Assembly: GCA_963556495.2 (NCBI GenBank)
Contig: OY747713.1
Span: 42,101,461 to 42,165,460 of the forward strand
Origin: Valencia hispanica
Lineage: Eukaryota > Chordata > Actinopteri > Cyprinodontiformes > Valenciidae
Direction of reading: 5' to 3'
Length of the DNA stretch: 64,000 bases
Of the stretch, positions 22,541 through 32,960 are shown piece after piece; the stretch's first letter is position 1; every line of letters starts with the position of its first letter. Made by a program: the position numbers and the translations under genes. The notes below the pieces were generated by a model, which worked only from the letters and a program-made list of their open reading frames with translations, searched no databases and was not told the DNA's origin.

Positions 22541-24829
22541 ACCACAGGTGTCAAAACTATTCACAATCATTACTCATGCAGTATAGATTCTAGGGTTAAA
22601 AAAAGAATTATCAACTCAGGCTTTTTACTAGAGTTCAAGTAAAAAAAAAAAAGTACTACAAAACTTTTTAAAGTATAAAAATAAAGGTAAAAAAAAATGC
22701 TATTAAGGACAAAAGCTTAAGCCAAGCCAAAGCACTACCACACCTCCCCGAAAATGTTTACAAAAGCTATTATGACTATAATTTTATATAAAAATGTTAA
22801 TATTGAAAAATTTCGAATACACTAGTCTACCTGTTTCAGCCACAGATATGTTCATTGAAAATGAATTCATTTTAAAGCTATAAAAATACATTAAAGAACC
22901 ATATGTGAAATACTGAGAACGGTAGATGTTTAAAATTACTATCCAACCACAATCATATTCGGATGGCTTTTTTTTTTTTTACACAACTGCACTGACGATT
23001 CGGCTACACCGGTCTCTTTGGAGCCGCACCAGTCACAGATGCCTCCATAACTCTTCTATACACTGTCAGTCACTCGCGGTTAGCGAGATGCATTGAGTAT
23101 GGTGTCCAGGTCTGAGATAATGCTCCGATGCTATCATGGATTTTTTTTTTTCATTGATTTAGTAACTTGTAACCTTTTACTTAAAGTTGAACATTTCTGC
23201 GCATTTGTATCAAGTGGTCAGGGGTGTGAATTGAATCTGTCAAAATGATGGATGTCTTTTAGATTTTTCCTTCACAGTAAAAAAAAAAAAAAAAAAAGAA
23301 TTAAAAACGGAAAATGTTCGGTAATTAATTACTGCGACCTCTGAAGTGACTGTAACTTCAGGGCTACATTGCGTTACATTCTTGATGGGAAGTCGCGGGT
23401 GGAAGTGGCCCTCAGGCTGGGAATTTGAGACCCCTGAAATGTAGAATTGTATTTGACACCAATGCAGACCGCAGGTTGTTTTTTTTTCCATCTTTCCATT
23501 GTTTTCTGTTTTTATTACTGTATATTAATTAACACGGCAAGCAGGCTACATTTAGAGTGTCTACATATGCCTTGAGTGACAGAACATCCATTCAAAGAGC
23601 TGCAATGAGTAATAACAGCATTAATTTGTTGTGGTCTTACACTTATTGGAACTGATCATTTCCAAATGCACAATGCATTACAGGAAAGCTGCAGGTTGTC
23701 AGCTAGTGGTACAACAAGGTTTATTGCCTTAAAGAAATGATGGATACTATGGGACACTTCAGTGAATCAAAGTTGCTGGTTGCCAAGGTTGAACATGAAA
23801 ACACAAATTCCCACACTAAACATTTGCTACTGGAATGTTTAAGCAAATGTTTAAAGTATCTTCTTTACTACTCCCCTGAAGGGGAAGCAGTGGAGTCAAT
23901 CCACAACAGCTGCCCTCCGAAGCGGGTAAGAGGCAAACTCATGCTGGGCTGGAAGCAGAATGAAAGAAACACCATGTTGATTTGAGCCTCATTTGAATAG
24001 ACTGACTTAATTTACTAAGATTATTAAAAAAAAGAAGACACAGGCTGGGTTCATGTGCTTCCTCTGCAACACGGTTTTCTTACAATGTGCTCAAAAGAAA
24101 AGGCTGTTGACATGTTGCATTATAAATGTAGACACGTTTTCGGTCTGACTCGACAAGTGCTGCGACACATGCAGCTGCGGATCAAATCGCGGTTGCCAGT
24201 GTGGAACTAAAAACCTTAAGATGGTCTTCTTGAGGAACGGCGATCAACTCAGCAACACCGTCTCATACCAGAAGCGTGCCTGAGTCCTCCTTCGGAGCCG
24301 TGTCGTAGCCAGAGCGGCCCCGATTTTCAATCCCCCACCTCTGTGCTCCTCCGCCCCTCAGGACCCTATTTCAATCACACTGAGCTAAAAATAGCTCCTG
24401 CTGTAATGAGGTGGCACTGCTAGGAGTAAGCAAGAGGGAAACAGCACCTGACCATACACATCTATTACCTTCACTAGAGGGAAATGGTTCTGTAGGAACA
24501 TGTCAATTTTTCACATTGCTGTCGAGGAATTCTCTTCCCCTGTTCTTTACAATATTGATTCAGTTCATGTATTGATGAACAGTTCGTTTATTAGTCTCTT
24601 TCAGATAGCAGTTCCACAAAGACTAGCTTCTCCTGAGAGGAAAAATGCTGAGCTGGCTTATAAGAAAACAAGAGCAGGAGAAAGCTATTAAGATGATTAA
24701 AAGTCAAAATGGGCAAAGTAGTTACTGATATGTCGGAAATAAATAAATGCTTTAAAAATTATTACAGAGATTTTTACAAGACTGATGTAGAATGAAATTA
24801 TAAGCTAAGTATCATTTAAAAAAATAAAT
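22541..24829. other. Unassigned intronic DNA
   Basis: No exon recognised. Contains poly-A/T runs at 22970-22981 and 23278-23297. No supported RNA gene. Confidence 0.4.
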
Positions 24830-25440
24830 AAATAAAAAACTGAACACGCTCTCAGAAGTAACCTAGATCTGAATATTACAAAAAAGGAGGTAATCACTGC
24901 TTTTTCACTATTACCAAACACACAGGATTAGATGGGTATCCTGAGGAGTTTTTAAAGAAATGTAATAAATCTCTGGCTCCCCCCTTGACAAATATGCTTA
25001 GTCTTTTAAAAATGGGAAACTGTCAAAGACATTGGAAGAACCGTCCATCTACGTTTTTTTTTTTTCGGGAAAAGATTAACATTTATGCAGCTCCTATAGG
25101 CCAATTTCTCTGTTAAACATTTCATTGAAAGTATTAGAAGTACCAAAATTTTAGCTAATACAAACAATAGTATAGCTGATTCATTTTGACCAGACAGGCA
25201 TTATTAAAGGTCATTATGGCAAAGAAAACTCCTCCATACCATAGAGCTATCAAGGGATGTAGAGAAACCCAGAGTTGTAATTGCGATGGATGCAGAAAAC
25301 CTTTTGATTGCATCGAATGTGATTTTGTTTTTAAAACTTTACAAATTATGAACTTTGGAGAACCTTTTTAAAGACGGATAAAAATAATATACAATGCGCC
25401 ACTAGCAAAACGGCATGGCATCAGAACCTTTTACGTTAGA
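24830..25440 (+). pseudogene. L1/Tx1-like LINE, ORF2 fragment 1
   Basis: Broken plus-strand frames recall the reverse-transcriptase entry region of L1-type LINEs: KKEVITAF, a TGLDGYP-like segment, PIGQF where relatives have YRPISLL, and LTRQA near 25186 where relatives have PDQTGF. There are many stops. It continues at 26230 after an inserted Rex3-like LINE. Old and inactive. Confidence 0.65.
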
Positions 25441-26229
25441 AAGGGGATCACAATCAGAATGGGTTTTATTGCCAAATGTTGGGTAGGTTTACAACATTAT
25501 GAATGTTGAATTATGAAATTGCTGCAGTACTTTGTGCAAACATACAAGAACAAACAGACAAACACTTAAATAAAAATATAATATGCTAAACAGATTGATA
25601 TATACATGAGTGCAGGTAAGGATCGGTGCAAATCAGACAGGTGCAAAAAACCACAATATGGGTCATGTAAGTGAGCGGGTGGTGGGAACAGTCTTAGGGC
25701 TATTGTTCATGAGTCCAACAGCAGAGGGGAAGAAACTGTTCTTATGGCGAGAGGTTCTGGTCCGAATGGACCGGAACCTCCTGCCTGAGGGGAGCAGGTC
25801 AAACGGTCTGTGTCCAGGGTGAGAAGGGTCGGCTGTGATCCGACCTGCACGCCCAAGTGTCCTGGAGGTGTACAGGTCCTGTTGAGATGGGAGTCTGCAG
25901 CCAATCACATTCTCAGCAGAGCACACAACACGCTGCAGTCTCTGTTTGTCCCTGATGGTAGCTCCAGCAAACCACACGGTGATGGAGGAGGTGAGGATGG
26001 ACTCGATGATTGCAGTGTAGAACTGCATCATCATCCGTGTTGGCAGGTTGAATTTCTTCAGCTGCCTCAGGACGTACATCCTCTGCTGGGCCTTCTTTAT
26101 GACCGAGGAGATGGTGGGCTCTCACTTGAGGTACTGGGTGATAGTGGTACCCAGGAAGCGGAATGAGTCCACAGTGGTGATGGGGGTGTCAGTCAGGATG
26201 ATGGGGGGGAGTGGGACTGTGTGCTTCCT
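25441..26229 (-). pseudogene. Rex3-like LINE, 3' part of reverse-transcriptase ORF
   Basis: On the minus strand the frame runs ITTVDSFRFLGTTI, stop, then SSVIKKAQQRMYVLRQLKKF, FYTAIIESILTSSITVWF, RLQRVV and DPSHPGHRPFDLLPSGRR, the conserved C-terminal end of Rex3/jockey-group fish LINEs. An in-frame TGA replaces a tryptophan expected before EPTISS (about 26121-26123). The 3' tail, GGCAATAAAACCCATTCTGA, ends near 25447. It was inserted antisense into an L1/Tx1-like LINE. The frame below is otherwise open from 26079 to 25663, so it is younger than its host element. Confidence 0.8.
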
Positions 26230-27115
26230 TAAAGGATGCAGAAAAGGCTGCCCTTTATCACCATTGCTGTTCACCATAGCAATCAAACCTTTGGCTGCTC
26301 CTCTACGCCTCAACCAAGATATTAAAGCAATTAAGGTTGACTACAAGAATTTAAAACATCCCTATATGCTGATGATTTATTAATAAATATGTCTGATCCA
26401 AGAAATTCAATACCTCAAACTGATGTCACTTTTAGAAGAATATAGTAAACTATTAGGATATAAAATTCATTAAGGAAAAAGTGAAATTATGCCTCTAAAT
26501 AAATGGAATCTGACTCATTCACCTCATCTGACATGCTTAAAATGGAGCCCCAATAGCTTTCGGTATCTAGGTATTAAAATAAGTAATGATTTTACCTAAT
26601 GTATAAGTTGAATTACTCTCCATTAATTGACAATCTGAAAATAGATTTAAAAAAATGCATAGACCAGCCAATCTCTATTATTGGTAGAGTGAATCTAGTT
26701 AAGATATGTGTTCTTTCTTTTTCTATTCCAGACTCTCCCAATCAGAGGGCCTTATATCAAAATTAATATGGTCAAATAAGCATGTTAGAAACAAAATTAA
26801 AAGCTCCGATAGGAAAAGGAGGTATTAACCACCCAGACCTTAAACTTCATTATAATGTGGCACAATCTAGAAATATATGAATGTGTTCAGAATGTCTGGT
26901 GCCAGATACGTGAGGACTTATCAAAGTGTCTGAAATGTAATATTCCTCATTCCCCCTCAGTTTGCTTGCTTAGATGGTATCCCCATTAACACAAAGTTAG
27001 TTCAAATGGTTTTTATTGCCTTATGCTGAACTGGAAAAATAAAAATGCTCTTAATATTAACCAGTATCGAGATCTCTTGTTGGACCACATTGGATCAGTT
27101 TGCATTGTTTGATTT
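26230..27115 (+). pseudogene. L1/Tx1-like LINE, ORF2 fragment 2 (palm domain)
   Basis: After the Rex3-like insertion the plus strand continues with [18 protein letters not shown] (motif B) and YADDLLINMSDP, whose YADD catalytic motif lies at 26365-26376 but in a different frame. Further on come GRVNLVKI and a KGGINHPDLKLHYN-like stretch typical of L1-type ORF2 downstream of the palm. Multiple stops and shifts make it inactive. Confidence 0.7.
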
Positions 27116-27313
27116 GTTTTGTTGTAATTATTCCCTCTCCCTGCCTTCCTGCTGGTGTGGAGGGAGACTGTGATGTTTTCTTTTTTACCCTACCTCTCTT
27201 CATCTACTTTCTTTCTTCCCCTTTATTTTCCGTCTCCCGTGTCCCTGGCGCGTAAAAAAAAAAAAAAAAAAAAAAAACTCACAGTAATTTGTAATAAAGA
27301 TTTTTTAAACATA
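27116..27313. other. Pyrimidine-rich spacer with poly-A
   Basis: A CT-rich stretch (27123-27240) ends in an A-run at 27253-27277, just before the Tc1 element. It could be the tail of another retroelement, but no family is recognisable. Confidence 0.4.
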
Positions 27314-28912
27314 CAGTGGCTGGCAAAAGTATTCGGCCCCCTTGAACTTTTCCACATTTTGTCACATTACAGCCACAAACATGAATCAATTTTATTGGAA
27401 TTCCACGTGAAAGACCAATACAAAGTGGTGTACACGTGAGAAGTGGAACGAAAATCATACATGATTCCAAACATTTTTTACAAATAAATAAAGTGGGGTG
27501 TGCGTAATTATTCAGCCCCCTTTGGTCTGAGTGCAGTCAGTTGCCCATAGACATTGCCTGATGAGTGCTAATGACTAAATAGAGTGCACCTGTGTGTAAT
27601 CTAATGTCAGTACAAATACAGCTGCCCTGTGACGGCCTCAGAGGTTGTCTAAGAGAATGTTGGGAGCAACTACACCATGAAGTCCAAACAACACACCAGA
27701 CAGGTCAGGGATAAAGTTATTGAGAAATTTATAGCAGGCTTAGGCTACAAAAAGATTTCCCAACCCTTGAACATCCCACGGAGCGCTGTTCAAGCGATCA
27801 TTCAGAAATGGAAGGAGTATGGCACAACTGTAAACCTACCAAGACAAGGCCGTCCACCTAAACTCACAGGCCGAACAAGGAGAGCGCTGATCAGAAATGC
27901 AGCCAAGAGGCCCATGGTGACTCTGGACGAGCTGCAGAGATCTACAGCTCAGGTGGGGGAATCTGTCCATAGGACAACTATTAGTGGTGCACTGCACAAA
28001 GTTGACCTTTATGGAAGAGTGGCAAGAAGAAAGCCATTGTTAAAGGAAAACCATAAGAAGTCCCGTTTGCAGTTTGCCACAAGCCATGTGGGGGACACAG
28101 CAAACATGTGGAAGAAGGTGCTCTGGTCAGATGAGACCAAAATGGAACTTTTTGGCAAAATGCAAAACGCTATGTGTGGCGGAAAACTAACACTGCACAT
28201 CACTCTGAACACACCATCCCCACTGAAAGATTTGGTGATGGCAGCATCATGCTCTGGGGGTGCTTCTCTTCAGCAGGGACAGGGAAGCTGGTCAGAGTTG
28301 ATGGGAAGATGGATGGAGCCAAATACAGGGCAATCTTGGAAGAAAACCTCTTGGAGTCTGCAAAAGACTTGAGACTGGGGCGGAGGTTCACCTTCCAGCA
28401 GGACAACGACCCTAAACATAAAGCCAGGGCAACAATGGAATGGTTTAAAACAAAACATATCCTAGTGTTAGAATGGCCCAGTCAAAGTCCAGATCTAAAT
28501 CCAATCGAGAATCTGTGGCAAGATCTGAAAGCTGCTGTTCACAAACGCTGTCCATCTAATCTGACTGAGGTGGAGCTGTTTTGCAAAGAAGAATGGGCAA
28601 GAATTTCAGTCTCTAGATGTGCAAAGCTGGTAAAGACATACCCTAAAAGACTGGCAGCTGGAATTGCAGCAAAAGGTGGTTCTACAAAGTATTGACTCAG
28701 GGGGCTGAATAATTACGCACACCCCACTTTTCAGTTATTTATTTATAAAAAATGTTTGGAATCATGTATGATTTTCGTTCCACTTCTCACATGTACACCA
28801 CTTTGTATTGGTCTTTCACGTGGAATTCCAATAAAATTGATTCATGTTTGTGGCTGTAATGTGACAAAATGTGGAAAAGTTCAAGGGGGCCGAATATTTT
28901 TGCAAGCCACTG
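27314..28912 (+). mobile_element. Young Tc1-like transposon (DD34E), complete
   Basis: Flanked by TA (27312-27313 and 28913-28914). Both ends begin CAGTGGCTGGCAAAAG or CAGTGGCTTGCAAAAA, and the inverted repeats extend about 205 bp (27314-27520 and 28706-28912) with only a few substitutions and one short indel. Such near-identical arms point to recent transposition. It interrupts an L1/Tx1-like LINE that resumes at 28925. The single transposase gene inside carries one frameshift. Confidence 0.95.
27677..28695 (+). pseudogene. Tc1 (DD34E) transposase, one frameshift
   Basis: Starts MKSKQHTRQVRDKV and ends AAKGGSTKY, about 340 codons, the usual Tc1 length. It has an N-terminal HTH (SAVQAIIQKW), the GRPPKLT linker, then catalytic blocks WSDETKMELFG, QQDNDPKHK and SPDLNPIEN; the aspartate of QDND and the glutamate of PIE are 34 residues apart. 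The frame shifts at about 28157-28161, in GGCAAAATGC just after LFG, consistent with loss of one A; reading resumes in the other frame with VWRKTNTAHH-type sequence. The remaining catalytic residues are intact. Cut-and-paste transposase acting in the nucleus on its own terminal repeats. Confidence 0.93.
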
Positions 28913-28924
28913 TATATATCAAGT

Positions 28925-29640
28925 GGAATACTATACCAAAACTGTACTGCTCCACTTGTGATAGTAGATCTGTTGGGCTTCTACTTGGTACTCAGACGCC
29001 AATTCTGAGCTCCACACTCCAAGACAAGACATGCGTATAAAAAAGAAACAATTTAAAATATATATATATATATGAATGTGGTTGTATAATTACGATGGAT
29101 AAATTCCATCTTGGAAAAATATTGAAAAATTGTTGTGCCAGCTTGTAAAGACTTGGAGGGGATAGCTATAAATTCAGTTTTGGGTCACACCATACCAACA
29201 GTATGGGATTGCATCATAGATTATTTCACAACCCTCCATTATGGCATAATCCCTCTTCCCCCTATGACTTCTCAGATGGAATATTTTATAGGTAGAAAGA
29301 AGCAGGGATTTTAACCATAGGAGATCTATGTAAGGATTGAGTACTTAAAGATTTTTCCAACATCAGGGAACAATTTAAACTCTTAATTTACGACTTGTAT
29401 AAATTTGTTCAGTTGAAAAGCTAGATAAAGGTCAAAAATAAAAAATCCCATCCAAAAATATTGGGTGAAAGCCCATTAGATAGAGCAATTAAAAAAATGA
29501 CCACACCCAAAAAGATTCTGTCAAAAATTTACTTTGTAGAAAAGAAAACTTAACTAATAAGAAAAAAGTGGGGAAAATATCTAGGAAAAACTTGTACAAC
29601 ACAGAATTGGGAAGGGATCCTTACAGACTGTTCATACAAA
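28925..29640 (+). pseudogene. L1/Tx1-like LINE, C-terminal fragment 3
   Basis: Beyond the Tc1 the plus strand resumes degraded ORF2-like text, for example GILTIGDL-type and FSNIREQFKLLIYDLYKF, a pattern seen near the C-terminus of L1/Tx1 ORF2 proteins. Numerous stops. It is presumably the continuation of 26230-27115. Confidence 0.5.
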
Positions 29641-29776
29641 CTGCCTCTAATCATTCATTATTCATCAATGGATCAGGCCATATTTTGAACCAGTGAGGTT
29701 TCATGAGTGAAGTCACCCTCACAGCATCACAGGAAGCGTGGCGTGAAACACAACAGGTTCCACATATAGTCTGAGG

Positions 29777-30472
29777 CAGAGGTCTCGATTCCCTGGAACG
29801 GTACCGGTCCGCATAGAAATAATAAATATGTCATAAGATTTCTGTTTTACTTATTATCCGAGTCTAAACATTGTTTTATTTTGAAAAAGGAACAAATTCT
29901 CTCCGTTACATCCAGCTATAACTTGTTCTTGACAATTGTCAAGACGCCTGCCTCGGTCATGTGTTACATCAAAACAAACCCACAAGCTAACAGAATGAAT
30001 AAAAACAGAGGTCTCTGAAGAGTTTCTTCGCAAAAAGGAAAAGGTGCAGTGAAGAGACGGAAGAAAAGCCTATGACTTCCAAAGAAGATAGCTACATTAA
30101 CACACAATACCAAAAGTCATACTTAAAATATGGATTTATCAGGATGGTCGATTTCCATGCAACGAGCCCCAGATCTGTACAATATACGGCAGCCGGCTTT
30201 CTACTGAGACAATGAAACCCTTAAAACTGCCCCAGATGAGACTGTCTCTTACAGAAAAACCAATTGAAATAAGATTACCACAAAAATAATATAAATCCAT
30301 GAAAAATACAACTCACCATAATGCTCAAAGGCATATTTAACCATTACTATTACAATAGCAACCGTATCTTTTTGTTTTGTTGCATTTATCCACCACACCT
30401 TCAAGGCTGGTCCCTGAAAATATTATCTGATATTAAACAGGTCTGTGGCGGAAGAAAGGTTGGGGACCACTG
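29777..30472 (+). mobile_element. hAT element derivative with BED/ZBED-like remnant
   Basis: Starts CAGAGGTCTCGATTCCCTGG and ends TTGGGGACCACTG, an imperfect hAT inverted repeat. Flanks are GTCTGAGG (29769-29776) and GTCTAAGG (30473-30480), seven of eight identical. Inside, about 30000-30260, the plus strand reads KKRK..YQKSYLKYGFI and later ETMKPLKLPQ, resembling the N-terminus of ZBED5/FAM200-type hAT transposases around the BED finger (KYxxSYLxYGF and SNExMKPSKLxRHL); finger cysteines are not preserved. At 696 bp it is an internally deleted, nonautonomous copy. Confidence 0.8.
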
Positions 30473-30490
30473 GTCTAAGGTATATATTTA

Positions 30491-32082
30491 CACTACCGTT
30501 CAAAAGTTTGGGGTCACATTGAAATGTCCTTATTTTTGAAGGAAAAGCACTGTACTTTTCAATGAAGATAACTTTAAACTATTCTTAACTTTAAAGAAAT
30601 ACACTCTATACATTGCTAATGTGGTAAATGACTATTCTTGGTGCAATATCTACATAGGTGTATAGAGGCCCATTTCCAGCAACTATCACTCCAGTGTTCT
30701 AATGGTACAATGTGTTTGCTCATTGGCTCAGAAGGCTAATTGATGATTAGAAAACCCTTGTGCAATCATGTTCACACATCTGAAAACAGTTTAGCTCGGT
30801 ACAGAAGCTACAAAACTGACCTTCCTTTGAGCAGATTGAGTTTCTGGAGCATCACATTTGTGGGGTCAATTAAACGCTCAAAATGGCCAGAAAAAGAGAA
30901 CTTTCATCTGAAACTCGACAGTCTATTCTTGTTCTTAGAAATGAAGGCTATTCCATGCGAGAAATTGCTAAGAAATTGAAGATTTCCTACAACGGTGTGT
31001 ACTACTCCCTTCAGAGGACAGCACAAACAGGCTCTAACCAGAGTAGAAAAAGAAGTGGGAGGCCGCGTTGCACAACTGAGCAAGAAGATAAGTACATTAG
31101 AGTCTCTAGTTTGAGAAACAGACGCCTCACAGGTCCCCAACTGGCATCTTCATTAAATAGTACCCGCAAAACACCAGTGTCAACATCTACAGTGAAGAGG
31201 CGGCTGCGGGATTCTGGGCTTCAGGGCAGAGTGGCAAAGCCATATCTGAGACTGGCCAATAAAAGAAAAAGATTAAGATGGGCAAAAGAACACAGACATT
31301 GGACAGAGGAAGACTGGAAAAAAGTGTTGTGGACGGATGAATCCAAGTTTGAGGTGTTTGGATCACAAAGAAGAACGTTTGTGAGACGCAGAACAACTGA
31401 AAAGATGCTGGAAAAATGCCTGACGCCATCTGTTAAGCATGGTGGAGGGAATGTGATGGTCTGGGGTTGCTTTGGTGCTGGTAAGGTGGGAGATTTGTAC
31501 AGGGTAAAAGGGATTCTGAATAAGGAAGGCTATCACTCCATTTTGCAACGCCATGCCATACCCAGTGGACAGCGCTTGATTGGAGCCAATTTCATCCTAC
31601 AACAGGACAATGACCCAAAACACACCTCCAAATTGTGCAAGAACTATTTAGAGAAGAAACAGGCAGCTGGTATTCTATCGGTAATGGAGTGGCCAGCGCA
31701 GTCACCAGATTTGAACCCCATTGAGCTGTTGTGGGAGCAGCTTGACCGTATGGTACGCAAGAAGTGCCCATCCAACCAATCCAAATTGTGGGAGCTGCTT
31801 CTAGAAGCGTGGGGTGCAATTTCTCCAGATTACCTCAACAAATTAACAGCTAGAATGCCAAAGGTCTGCAATGCTGTAATTGCTGCAAATGGAGGATTCT
31901 TTGACGAAAGCAAAGTTTGATGTAAAAAAAATCTTATTTCAAATACAAATCATTATTTCTAACCTTGTCAATGTCTTGACTCTATTTTCTATTCATTTCA
32001 CAAAGTATGGTGGTGAATAAGTGTGACTTTTCATGGAAAACACAAAATTGTTTGGGTGACCCCAAACTTTTGAACGGTAGTG
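30491..32082 (+). mobile_element. Complete Tc1-group transposon (DD38E), apparently intact
   Basis: Flanked by TA (30489-30490 and 32083-32084). Both ends begin CACTACCGTTCAAAAGTTTG and are identical for 27 bp, after which similarity fades. It contains an uninterrupted 345-codon transposase gene. With 1,592 bp, both termini and an open reading frame, it has all parts a Tc1-group element needs. It lies 18 bp right of the hAT derivative. Confidence 0.95.
30883..31920 (+). CDS. DD38E Tc1-group transposase, intact (Intruder-like)
   Basis: 345 residues, ATG at 30883 (MARKRELSSETRQS) to stop at 31918-31920. Residues 10-50 form a first helix-turn-helix (MREIAKKLKISYNGVYYSL), SGRPR at 58-62 is the usual linker, 65-115 a second helix-turn-helix, and KRKRLRWAK (127-135) a likely nuclear signal. 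The catalytic triad appears complete: D152 in WTDESKF, D242 in QQDNDPKHT and E281 in SPDLNPIE. I count 38 residues between D242 and E281, against 34 in Sleeping Beauty, because of four extra residues around KKQAAGIL. That spacing defines the DD38E group described as Intruder. Also present are the GGG of VKHGGGNVMVWGCF (185-197). Whether it is active or expressed cannot be told from sequence. Confidence 0.95.
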   Translation: MARKRELSSETRQSILVLRNEGYSMREIAKKLKISYNGVYYSLQRTAQTGSNQSRKRSGRPRCTTEQEDKYIRVSSLRNRRLTGPQLASSLNSTRKTPVSTSTVKRRLRDSGLQGRVAKPYLRLANKRKRLRWAKEHRHWTEEDWKKVLWTDESKFEVFGSQRRTFVRRRTTEKMLEKCLTPSVKHGGGNVMVWGCFGAGKVGDLYRVKGILNKEGYHSILQRHAIPSGQRLIGANFILQQDNDPKHTSKLCKNYLEKKQAAGILSVMEWPAQSPDLNPIELLWEQLDRMVRKKCPSNQSKLWELLLEAWGAISPDYLNKLTARMPKVCNAVIAANGGFFDESKV

Positions 32083-32084
32083 TA

Positions 32085-32529
32085 TATCAGACATTACTCA
32101 TTCTAAAGGGTAGGACATACTGGTTTCATGTGACAACCACTTAGTTTTATTCTATTTTCAGGCGACACCACAGCTGAAAAGACTACCCAGGGGTGAAGTC
32201 TAGTGACCTGTTCCATTTCTGCACATTTTACTAAGACGTGCATTGTGTGATGATGCGAAGAAATAATATAAATCAAAATAAAATATCTAACTTAGCTTTT
32301 TGCCTTAAATTCCGAAGCTAGCTGGTCGAACAAAATCATTGCTTAATCTTTCAGAGTCCCAAAGCCTGCTAACTATTTCAGAAGTTGAACATTATCGGAG
32401 TGTCAATACCTTACTTGGCGACTCAGAGGACTTCAAACCCCATTCCCACCTTGGTCCTTTCATAAAACACACAGAAGACCAAAATATATCTCAGCTTTTA
32501 AGGTTTTGTGAAGAACACTACTGCATTAC
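32085..32529. other. Unassigned intronic DNA
   Basis: No recognised exon or element between the intact DD38E transposon and the next Tc1 remnant. Confidence 0.4.
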
Positions 32530-32960
32530 CAAAGTTTTTCAATCAAACAGAGGTCAGGACTTTGACTTGACCATTGTGGTTATTTTCTATTTTTTTAGCC
32601 ATTCAATTGCCGATTTTGTGTCATTTGGAATCATTTTCCTGTTGAGACCTAATTTCAGCCAAGCTTTAGAAGTCAGACTTATGACCTCACAAATTACTTT
32701 AGAATCTTTAGTGAATAGGAAGAGATCATTGTTGACTTAATGACCGCAAACAAGCCCAAAGAATCACTCCTCTGCCGTCATGCTTAGCAGCCTCTTTGAA
32801 CTAATTGTGCTAATATGATGCTTTCGATTTCTACCAAACATTGTGCTGTTTTTAGTCTCGCTCCCAAGAATATAATTACAGAAGCTTTGTTGTTCATTCC
32901 GATGCAAGCTGTTAAAGCTAAGACATGCTACAATATTCTTTTATAGAGAAGCAGCTTCAG
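32530..32960 (-). pseudogene. Tc1-like transposon remnant
   Basis: The plus-strand text (AGGTCAGGACTTTGACTTGA, CCATTCAATTGCCGATTTTG, TGTCATTTGGAATCATTTTC, AACAAGCCCAAAGAATCACTCC) is the reverse complement of a Tc1 transposase central region, where relatives read SPDLNPIE, and the GGG block sits near 32775. Frames are broken and no termini are seen. Old fragment. Confidence 0.65.

Noticed and set aside
32339..32740. 133-codon plus-strand open frame
   Set aside because: Its second half is the antisense of a Tc1 transposase remnant.
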